A stretch of DNA of 64,000 nucleotides, from assembly GCF_001422735.1 (NCBI RefSeq), contig NZ_LMLZ01000006.1, positions 33,538 through 97,537 of the forward strand, written 5' to 3'. Below the pieces are notes generated by a model. The model was not told where the DNA came from. It ran no database searches and saw only the letters and a program-made list of their open reading frames with translations. This document shows, piece by piece, positions 26,633 to 34,417 of this stretch. Position 1 is the first letter of the stretch, and the number at the start of each line of letters is the position of its first letter. The position numbers and the translations under genes were made by a program. This stretch comes from Acidovorax sp. Leaf78. GTDB taxonomy: Bacteria; Pseudomonadota; Gammaproteobacteria; Burkholderiales; Burkholderiaceae_C.

Positions 26633-27220
26633 TTACGCGGCCTTCCAGAAGATGTAGTCGGCCTGGTACTTCACGATCTGGCGCTCGCCCTTGTTGGTGG
26701 CGGTGCAGGCGGCGGCAGGTGCCACGCCGCCCTTGAGGGCCACGCGCTGGATGTAGGTCACGCCCGTCATCGCGCCCGAGCCCATGGCCGGGTTGGCCTT
26801 GACCAGCTGGTAGGGCAGGTTGCCGGTGCCCGATGGCGCCACGGCCAGCTGGGTGGCCGTCAGCTTGGAGCCGTCTTGCGACTCCCACGTGGCGGGCGGG
26901 CCGTAGTAGGTGCCCACTTGCTTGCCGCTGCGGTCGTTCAGCACAGCCTTGGGGCCCACGAAGAACCATTCGGTCTGGCCGGGGGCGTTGGCCTTGTCGC
27001 GGCATTCGTAGGTGATCTCGCCCACGCCCACGGTTTCCATGGCGACCTTGTTGCCCGCGGGCACCTTGATGGTGTCGGGCAGGCTGTCCTGCGAGTACAT
27101 CGGGGCGCGCGAGGACGAGGAAGACGAAGACATCGATCCGCAGGCCGTCAGCAGGGCGGCGGCCGTCACGGCGCCAGCGATGGCCAGGGTGCGCGAGGAC
27201 AAGGTCAGGGTGGTGTTCAT
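26633..27220 (-). CDS. DUF3455 family lipoprotein
   Basis: This is a 195-residue predicted lipoprotein. The signal peptide (MNTTLTLSSRTLAIAG, then Ala-rich) ends in the lipobox LLTAC, with Cys27 as the lipidation site. A Ser-rich linker of nine residues follows. The mature domain matches DUF3455: YECRDKANA (about residue 72), WFFVGPKAVL, then GTYYGPPATWES and the C-terminal ALKGGVAPAAACTATNKGE with QADYIFW. Function is unknown; the family is exported. The gene lies 70 bases upstream of the ECF sigma gene on the same strand, so it may be a neighbour of the regulon or co-transcribed with it. Confidence 0.88.
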   Translation of the reverse strand: MNTTLTLSSRTLAIAGAVTAAALLTACGSMSSSSSSSRAPMYSQDSLPDTIKVPAGNKVAMETVGVGEITYECRDKANAPGQTEWFFVGPKAVLNDRSGKQVGTYYGPPATWESQDGSKLTATQLAVAPSGTGNLPYQLVKANPAMGSGAMTGVTYIQRVALKGGVAPAAACTATNKGERQIVKYQADYIFWKAA

Positions 27221-27387
27221 GGCGTTCTCTTTCTTCAGTTGGGTGGAAAGGACAGCGGCCGATAAAGCTCGGCTGCTGCAGGTACTACCCGCGAGAACGC
27301 CATTTGGATGCAGGCTGCGCGAAATATTTTTTTATTGGCCCGCCACCGGGGTGGGCGGCGTGCACGCAGGCCGGCGCATTGCCGGCC

Positions 27388-28317
27388 TCAGCCCGTGCGC
27401 AGTGGCGCCTGCTTGGGCGAGTAAGCCCACACATTGCGCCCGCGGTGCTTGGCCTCGTACAGGCCCGCGTCGGCAAAGGCGATGAGCTCGTCCACGGTCT
27501 GCCCATGCTCCGGAAAGTGCGAGATGCCGATGCTGGTGCCGATGTCGGCCTGCCCCGCCGCCAGCGGAAACGGCTGGTTCAGCGCGGCCACCATCTGGCT
27601 GGCAATCGCCTGGGCCGATGCCGCATCGGCACAGCGGGGCAGCACGCACAGAAACTCGTCGCCGCCCAGCCGGGCCAGCGTGTCGCCCTCCTGCAGGCAG
27701 GTGGACAGGCGCTGGGTGACCTGCACCAGCAACTCATCCCCCGCGGCGTGGCCCAGCGTGTCGTTGACCTTCTTGAACCGGTCCAGGTCCAGGAAGAACA
27801 CCGCGAACTGCACCTGCCGCGTGCGGGCGTCGGCCACGGCCTGGCGCAGCCGATCGCGCGCGATCATGCGGTTGGGCAGGTTGGTGAGCGGGTCCAGGTT
27901 GGCCTGCTCCAGCTCGCGCCGGGTCTGGTCCAGGTCCTCGATGCGGCATTCGAGCTCGAACTCGCGCGCCTCGAGCTTGACCACCATGTGGGCGAACGAT
28001 TCGGCCAACTGGGCCAGGGTGCTGTGCGCAGGCAGTTGGCCGGTCATGGCCATTAGCGGTTCGACCGCATGCAGGTCGCCCTGGTGGGCGATGCGCTGCA
28101 TCACGTCGTTCAGGCGCTGAAGAAAAAGCTGGTCGTGGTCGCCGGAGGTCAAGGGGGCTCCATGGGTGGGTGCGCGTGGCGGGGGCTGTCCGGCGGGCCG
28201 GGGCAGGCCGCTATCGTAGGAAAAGGGCGGCAGGGGCGCAAGCACTTGCGCGACCGGGGCGCGGTCGGCGGGGCGGGCGGGTGCATTACAGTCGCCTGCA
28301 CCGACCCGCCAGCCCAT
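27388..28317 (-). CDS. diguanylate cyclase (GGDEF), cytoplasmic
   Basis: This protein makes cyclic di-GMP from two GTP. The GGDEF domain fills the C-terminal half: DPLTNLPNR (about residue 142), FFLDLDRFKKVNDTLGH with the metal-binding aspartate (about 174-190), and the active site LARLGGDEFLCVL (about 216-228). Upstream is a 50-residue helical linker (LEAREFELECRIEDLD) likely to dimerise, and a region with no membrane helix or known sensor. The N-terminal 55 residues are Pro-rich and doubtful: a TTG at 28152, preceded by GGAG, may be the true start. No inhibitory RxxD site was confirmed before the active site. It is divergent to purT. Confidence 0.88.
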   Translation of the reverse strand: MGWRVGAGDCNAPARPADRAPVAQVLAPLPPFSYDSGLPRPAGQPPPRAPTHGAPLTSGDHDQLFLQRLNDVMQRIAHQGDLHAVEPLMAMTGQLPAHSTLAQLAESFAHMVVKLEAREFELECRIEDLDQTRRELEQANLDPLTNLPNRMIARDRLRQAVADARTRQVQFAVFFLDLDRFKKVNDTLGHAAGDELLVQVTQRLSTCLQEGDTLARLGGDEFLCVLPRCADAASAQAIASQMVAALNQPFPLAAGQADIGTSIGISHFPEHGQTVDELIAFADAGLYEAKHRGRNVWAYSPKQAPLRTG

Positions 28318-28376
28318 CGACCGAGTCCGCGCGCGTGGGTGCAGCCCCCAACCCTTCGATTTTCTGAAAGCCTGAC

Positions 28377-29579
28377 ATGACCACCCTCGGAACCCCCCTG
28401 TCGCCCCATGCCACCAAAGTCATGCTGCTGGGATCGGGCGAGCTGGGCAAGGAAGTGCTCATCGCGCTGCAGCGCCTGGGCGTTGAGACCATCGCGGTAG
28501 ACCGCTACGACAACGCACCCGGCCAGCAGGTGGCGCACCATGCGCGCACCATCACCATGAGCGACCCCGCACAGCTCAAGGCGCTGATCGAAGCCGAGCG
28601 CCCGCACCTCGTGGTGCCGGAGATCGAGGCCATCGCCACCCCCATGCTCGAAGAGCTGGAAGCCGCCGGCACCGTGCGCGTGATCCCCACCGCCCGCGCC
28701 GCACGCCTCACCATGGACCGCGAAGGCATCCGCGTGCTGGCGGCTGAAACGCTGGGCCTGCCCACCAGCCCGTACAAGTTCTGCAACTCGCTCGAAGAGC
28801 TGCAGGCCGCCATCGACGCAGGCATCGGCTACCCCTGCATCGTCAAGCCCGTGATGAGCAGCTCCGGCAAGGGACAGAGCAAGATCGACGGCCCCGCCGA
28901 CGTGCAAAAGGCCTGGGATTACGCCATGGCCGGTGGCCGCGTGAGCCACGGGCGTGTGATCGTCGAGGGCTTCATCGACTTCGACTACGAGATCACCCAG
29001 CTCACGGTGCGCTCGGTCGGCGCGGACGGCCAGATCGAAACCCACTTCTGCGACCCCATCGGCCACGTGCAGGTGAGCGGCGACTATGTGGAAAGCTGGC
29101 AACCCCACCCCATGCACCCGGCCGCGCTGGAAAAGTCGCGCCAGATCGCCAAGGCCGTGACGGACAACCTCGGCGGCCAGGGCTTGTTCGGCGTGGAGCT
29201 GTTCGTGAAAGGCCAGGACGTGTGGTTCAGCGAGGTGAGCCCCCGCCCGCACGATACGGGCTTGGTCACGCTGTGCACCCAGCACCAGAGCGAGTTCGAG
29301 CTGCACGCCCGCGCCATCCTGGGCCTGCCGGTGGACACCCGCCTGCGCAACCCCGGCGCCAGCGCCGTGATCTACGGCGGCGTGGAGGCCCAGGGCATCG
29401 TGTTCGACGGTGTGGAAGAGGCCCTGCGCGTGCCCGACACCGACCTGCGCCTGTTCGGCAAGCCCGAGAGCTTTGCCAAGCGCCGCATGGGCGTGGCCCT
29501 GGCGCGTGCGGCGGATGTGGAGACGGCCCGCACCAACGCCAAGCTGGCGGCCAGCAAGGTCAAGCCACGGATGGCGTAA
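28377..29579 (+). CDS. purT: formate-dependent GAR transformylase PurT
   Basis: This enzyme carries out the third step of purine synthesis by formylating glycinamide ribonucleotide with formate and ATP. It is an ATP-grasp protein of 400 residues. The N-terminal preATP-grasp domain has [13 protein letters not shown] (residues 15-27). The ATP-binding segment [15 protein letters not shown] (about 153-167), [16 protein letters not shown] (about 200) and the metal-binding [10 protein letters not shown] (about 285-294) are all present. The C-terminus is complete. It has no partner genes; a terminator built from a repeat element follows. Confidence 0.97.
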   Translation: MTTLGTPLSPHATKVMLLGSGELGKEVLIALQRLGVETIAVDRYDNAPGQQVAHHARTITMSDPAQLKALIEAERPHLVVPEIEAIATPMLEELEAAGTVRVIPTARAARLTMDREGIRVLAAETLGLPTSPYKFCNSLEELQAAIDAGIGYPCIVKPVMSSSGKGQSKIDGPADVQKAWDYAMAGGRVSHGRVIVEGFIDFDYEITQLTVRSVGADGQIETHFCDPIGHVQVSGDYVESWQPHPMHPAALEKSRQIAKAVTDNLGGQGLFGVELFVKGQDVWFSEVSPRPHDTGLVTLCTQHQSEFELHARAILGLPVDTRLRNPGASAVIYGGVEAQGIVFDGVEEALRVPDTDLRLFGKPESFAKRRMGVALARAADVETARTNAKLAASKVKPRMA

Positions 29580-29591
29580 GCGGGCGGTTGT

Positions 29592-29650
29592 GGTGAAAAA
29601 GGCCGCTACCGATCGTTGGTCGGCCTTTGTTTGCTGCAAAATTAGTAGCA
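29592..29650 (+). repeat. interspersed palindromic repeat, family A copy 5 (diverged)
   Basis: It has GGCCGCTACCGATCG and a later GTTTGCTGCAAAATTAGTAGC, matching the first block and the end of other family A copies. The middle has changed so that it now folds into the purT terminator. Confidence 0.5.
29598..29628 (+). terminator. intrinsic terminator of purT
   Basis: AAAGGCCG (29598-29605) pairs with CGGCCTTT (29621-29628), and an inner ACC pairs with GGT. T-rich bases (TTTGTTTG) follow. It lies about 20 bases after the purT stop and could also serve the convergent ABC gene. Confidence 0.75.
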
Positions 29651-29657
29651 ATCTCTG

Positions 29658-30602
29658 TCAACCGTCCTCGCGGATCTGGCGGCCCGTGAGTTTCAGGAAC
29701 AGGTCCTCCAGGTTCGCCGGCCGGTGCAGCGTGCGCAGGTGCGGGTGCGCGCCCAGCGCCTGCAGCAGCGGCTGGGCGTTCTGGGTGTAGAAGAACACCG
29801 TCTCGCCGCTGATCTCCACGCGCGCCGCCAGGGCGCGCAGCGCGGCGTCCTCGGCCAGCGCCACCGCGCCCAGGCCGAAGACCTCCACCACATCAGGCTC
29901 CAGGTGCTGCGCGATCAGTTCGCGCGGGCGGCCTTCGGCGATCTTCTTGCCGTGGTCCAGCACCAGGAGGCGCGAGCACAGGCGCTCGGCCTCGTCCATG
30001 AAGTGGGTGGTCAGCAAAATCGACTTGCCCTGCTGCAGCAGCAACTGCAGGCGCTCCCACATCAGGTGGCGGGCCTGGGGGTCGAGGCCGGTGGTCGGCT
30101 CGTCCAGCAGCAGCAGGCGCGGGTCGTTGACGAGGGCGCGGGCCAGGCTCAGGCGCCGCTTCATGCCGCCCGACAGCTCCCCGGGCTTGGCGTTGGCCTT
30201 GTGCGTGAGTGCGGCGAATTCCAGCAGGCGCGGCACCCGCTCGTCCATCACCGCGCCCTTGAGGCCGAAGTAGCGGCCGAACACGCGCAGGTTCTCGGCG
30301 CAGGTGAAGTCCGGGTCCAGCGTGTCGAACTGCGTGACCACGCCCAGCTGCGCCTTGATGGCCAGTGCGTCGCGTGGCATGTGCAGGGCCTGCGCGCCGG
30401 GCTCGGCAAAAAAGCGCACCGCCCCGCCGTCCGGCGCCGTGAGGCCCAGGCACATGCGGATGGTGGTGGTCTTGCCCGCGCCGTTGGGGCCGATGACGCC
30501 CAGGCATTCGCCCGGGGCGATGGCAAAGGAGACATCGTTCACCACGGTCGCGTCGCCGTAGCTTTTGCGCAGTTGCTCAACTTCAAAGAGTGCGGAGGTC
30601 AT
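29658..30602 (-). CDS. ABC transporter ATP-binding protein, NodI/DrrA type
   Basis: This is the ATPase of an ABC-2 export system, 314 residues. The Walker A is GPNGAGKTTTIRM (about residue 38), the Q-loop lies in GVVTQFDTLD (about 91), the signature is GELSGGMKRRLSLARAL (about 139-155), the Walker B is LLLLDEPTTGLDPQARH (about 160) and the switch histidine is in LLTTHFMDEAERL (about 192). The C-terminal 100 residues match the NodI-like extension. The ATG at 30602 is chosen because the longer frame from 30773 adds junk. No permease gene is adjacent; the NodJ-type permease at 23518-24378 is the likely partner. Confidence 0.92.
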   Translation of the reverse strand: MTSALFEVEQLRKSYGDATVVNDVSFAIAPGECLGVIGPNGAGKTTTIRMCLGLTAPDGGAVRFFAEPGAQALHMPRDALAIKAQLGVVTQFDTLDPDFTCAENLRVFGRYFGLKGAVMDERVPRLLEFAALTHKANAKPGELSGGMKRRLSLARALVNDPRLLLLDEPTTGLDPQARHLMWERLQLLLQQGKSILLTTHFMDEAERLCSRLLVLDHGKKIAEGRPRELIAQHLEPDVVEVFGLGAVALAEDAALRALAARVEISGETVFFYTQNAQPLLQALGAHPHLRTLHRPANLEDLFLKLTGRQIREDG

Positions 30603-30907
30603 GCACCGATTGTGTGCGATGCGGGCGCCCCGGGCATGGCACCCCTGCGTCGCGCCCGCGACGGCCGCCGGCGCTGGCCTGCGGCATGGTGCGTGGCATG
30701 GGCCCTTGCCAAGCCATCGCGTGCCCCATTGTGACGCATACCATGAGGCCCGCGTTGGAGAGGTCTGCGGCACCGCGCTGTCATTCCCCGCATGCAGGCA
30801 GTGGGGGCTATGCCCCGCTGGGCGCGGGCCGGCACGGTGCCAGATTGAGCCCAGTCGACGCCGCCTGTTTCAGGCCGCCATGCAAACCTGAATCGGAATC
30901 CACACTT
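30603..30907. other. divergent intergenic region, ABC ATPase and PaiB-like genes
   Basis: No gene or clear structure was recognised. The stretch is GC-rich and should hold the two divergent promoters. The start of the gene at 30908 has no strong ribosome site. Confidence 0.4.
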
Positions 30908-31555
30908 ATGCACAGCCAGCCACTCTTCCAAGTCGATGACCTGAACGAATTGCACGGCCTGATGCGCGCCCACCCGCTGGCCACCGTGGTCACGCTGTCC
31001 ACGGTGCCTGCGCTATCGGATGCAACCGGTCTGCAGGCGGACCTGCTGCCGCTGGAGGTGGTGGCAGCACCGGGCGGCGCGGTGTGCCTGCGCGGCCATG
31101 TGGCGCGGTCGCACGCCATGGCGCAGTCGGTGCTGAGTGGTGCCGAGGTGCTGGCGGTGTTCCAGAGCCCCAATGCCTACATCTCGCCGCGCTGGTACGT
31201 GAACGGCCAGCGCAGCGGGCGGCTGGCGCCCAGCTGGAACTACGCCGCGGCCGAAGCGCGTGGCCGGCTGCGCTGGGTGGACGATGCCGGCTGGATGCGC
31301 TCCCACCTGGGAGCGCTGGCCGCAGCGCAGGAAAGCGGCCGCGCGCAGCCCTGGTCCCTCGGCGACGCGCAGCCGGCCTTCATCGATGAGGCGGCTGCAC
31401 GGCTGGTGGGGTTCGAGGTCACGGTGGACCGGTTGGTGGGCAAGCGCTTCCTGTCGCAGCAGCGCACCGAGGCCGACCGGCGCAGCGTGATCGCGCACCT
31501 GCTGCAAGAGCCTGGCGGTGCGGCGAGCGACGTGGCCCGGTTGATCGTGCCCTGA
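30908..31555 (+). CDS. PaiB-like FMN-binding flavoprotein
   Basis: This is a 215-residue protein of the PaiB group (FMN-binding split barrel), often named negative transcriptional regulator after Bacillus PaiB. Typical features are LHGLMRAHPLATVVTL near the start, ATGLQADLLPLEV (about residue 39-51), LRGHVARSHAMAQ (about 62), VLAVFQSPNAYISPRWYV (about 83-100), and a late VDRLVGKRFLSQQRTEADRRSVI (about 178-200) with the conserved K-x-S-Q-x-R. Biochemical role in most bacteria is uncertain: a heme- or FMN-related oxidoreductase is as likely as gene regulation. It stands alone. Confidence 0.85.
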   Translation: MHSQPLFQVDDLNELHGLMRAHPLATVVTLSTVPALSDATGLQADLLPLEVVAAPGGAVCLRGHVARSHAMAQSVLSGAEVLAVFQSPNAYISPRWYVNGQRSGRLAPSWNYAAAEARGRLRWVDDAGWMRSHLGALAAAQESGRAQPWSLGDAQPAFIDEAAARLVGFEVTVDRLVGKRFLSQQRTEADRRSVIAHLLQEPGGAASDVARLIVP

Positions 31556-31610
31556 CGCGTGCCCTTCGGCCCGCCGCACGTCTCAGCGAAGCGGTCAGTC
31601 CGCCAATTGA

Positions 31611-31670
31611 ATGGAAAAAATGCCCCTACCGCTGGATGGGAGCGCGCTAGCAGCTATCAAAAAAATAGCA
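31611..31670 (+). repeat. interspersed palindromic repeat, family A copy 6
   Basis: It shows TGCCCCTACCGC, GCGCGCTAGCAGCTAT and AAATAGC, in the family order. It fills the space between the convergent PaiB-like and diguanylate cyclase genes, where a bidirectional terminator would be expected. Confidence 0.72.
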
Positions 31671-31684
31671 TTCACACCCAGGCG

Positions 31685-32821
<1,137 letters not shown>

Positions 32822-32854
32822 GGACGGGCGGCAGGCCTGCGGGGGCGGGTCCGC

Positions 32855-34336
32855 TTATTGGAAGGCCACTTCGGCGAAGCTGCGCAGCTTGCGGCTGTGC
32901 AGGCGGTCCACCCCGCCGTTGCGCAGGATCTCGATGGCCCGCATGCCGATGCGCAAGTGCTGGTCCACCCGCTCGCGGTAGAAGTGGTTGGCCATGCCGG
33001 GCAGCTTGATCTCGCCGTGCAGGGGCTTGTCGCTCACGCACAGCAGCGTGCCGTAGGGCACCCGAAAGCGGAAGCCGTTGGCCGCGATGGTGGCGCTTTC
33101 CATGTCCAGCGCCACGGCGCGGCTCTGGCTGAAGCGGCGCTGGGGCATGTTGTCGGGCAGCAGCTCCCAGTTGCGGTTGTCGGTGCTGGCCACGGTGCCC
33201 GTGCGCATGATGCGCTTGAGCTGGTCTTCGGGCACCTGGGCCACGTCGGCCACGGCCTGCTGCAGCGCCATCTGGATCTCGGCCAGCGCCGGGATGGGCA
33301 CCCACAGCGGCAGTTCCTCGTCCAGCACGTGGTCCTCGCGCACATAGGCGTGGGCCAGCACGTAGTCCCCCAGCTGCTGGCTGTTGCGCAGGCCGGCGCA
33401 GTGGCCCAGCATCATCCAGGCGTGCGGGCGCAGCACGGCGATGTGGTCGGTGATGGTCTTGGCATTGGCCGGGCCCACGCCGATGTTGACCATGCTGATG
33501 CCGCTCGCGTCCTTGCGCACCAGGTGGTAGCCGGGCATCTGCGGCAGGCGCGGCGGGGCGTTGCCCAGCTCGTCGCCGGGCTGCGCGGGCAGGCCGGTGC
33601 GGCGGGTGACCACGTTGCCGGGCTCGATGAAGGCCACGTACTCGCTGTCGGGCTTGGCCATCTCCGAGTGGCCCAGCCGCACGAACTCGTCGATGTAGAA
33701 CTGGTAGTTGGTGAACAGCACGAAGTTCTGGAACCACTCGGGCGCCGTGCCGGTGTAGTGGCGCAGGCGGTGCAGCGAATAGTCCACGCGCGGCGCGGTG
33801 AACAGCGACAGCGGCTGCGCCTCGCCCGGGCGCGCCTGCCAGGTGCCGTTGGCGATGCCGTCGTCCATGGCGGCCAGGTCGGGCAGGTCGAACACGTCGC
33901 GCATCAGCATGCGGCGCTCGGCCGTGAGCGTGCCTTCGATGTGGTCGTGCTCGGCGAACGAGAAGTGGATGGGGATGGGGTGGGCGCTGGTGCCCACCTC
34001 CAGCTCGACGTTGTGGCTGGCCCGCAGCAGGCGGAACTGCTCGGCGTAGTACCGGGCGAACAGGTCGGGCCGGGTCAGCGTGGTCTCATACCGCCCCGGG
34101 CCCTCGACGAAACCGTAGGCGAGCTTGGAATCCGCCCGCGCCACGGTGGTGGTGTGCACCCGCACGAAGGGGTAGAAGGCGCGCACGGGGCTGGTGGGCG
34201 TCTCGCCCGCCACGAAGCGCTGCATGGCCTCGCGCAGGTGGCCGATCTGTTGCTGGTAAATGCGCTGCACCTGGGCCAGCGCTTCGGCCGGGTCGGTGTG
34301 GCGGGTGGGGGCGTGGAAGTCGGGGATGAGGGGCAT
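32855..34336 (-). CDS. amn: AMP nucleosidase
   Basis: This enzyme splits AMP into adenine and ribose 5-phosphate, controlling adenylate levels. It is 493 residues long, the full length for the family. The N-terminal regulatory domain includes RAFYPFVRVHTTT (about residue 52-64), and HYTGTAPEWFQNFVLFTNYQFY (about 214-235). The C-terminal nucleoside-phosphorylase-fold domain has ISMVNIGVGPANAKTITDH (about 285-303), LRPHAWMMLGHCAGLR (about 308-323) and VALDMESATIAANGFRFRVPYGTLL (about 415-440), the last with the catalytic D-M-E-S motif. The start MPLIPDF is the usual one, although no strong ribosome site is visible. Confidence 0.95.
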   Translation of the reverse strand: MPLIPDFHAPTRHTDPAEALAQVQRIYQQQIGHLREAMQRFVAGETPTSPVRAFYPFVRVHTTTVARADSKLAYGFVEGPGRYETTLTRPDLFARYYAEQFRLLRASHNVELEVGTSAHPIPIHFSFAEHDHIEGTLTAERRMLMRDVFDLPDLAAMDDGIANGTWQARPGEAQPLSLFTAPRVDYSLHRLRHYTGTAPEWFQNFVLFTNYQFYIDEFVRLGHSEMAKPDSEYVAFIEPGNVVTRRTGLPAQPGDELGNAPPRLPQMPGYHLVRKDASGISMVNIGVGPANAKTITDHIAVLRPHAWMMLGHCAGLRNSQQLGDYVLAHAYVREDHVLDEELPLWVPIPALAEIQMALQQAVADVAQVPEDQLKRIMRTGTVASTDNRNWELLPDNMPQRRFSQSRAVALDMESATIAANGFRFRVPYGTLLCVSDKPLHGEIKLPGMANHFYRERVDQHLRIGMRAIEILRNGGVDRLHSRKLRSFAEVAFQ

Positions 34337-34398
34337 GCTGTATTTTCGCTTGCCCGCAGTCCCGCAGAAGCGCGGGCGGTCTTTTTTAGGAGGAAGAA

Positions 34399-34412
34399 GC
34401 CGCGGCTGCGGC
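34399..34412 (-). terminator. weak hairpin after the S41-like gene
   Basis: On the minus strand GCCGC-AGCC-GCGGC is followed by TTCTTCCTCCT. The stem is short and the tail pyrimidine-rich rather than all T. It overlaps the space just after the last gene of the secretion locus, at 34418. Confidence 0.35.
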
Positions 34413-34417
34413 CCCCA

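Noticed and set aside
27369..27387. Perfect hairpin GGCCGGC-GCATT-GCCGGCC after the GGDEF gene
   Set aside because: It directly abuts the stop codon and has no T-run on the minus strand, so it is not claimed as a terminator.
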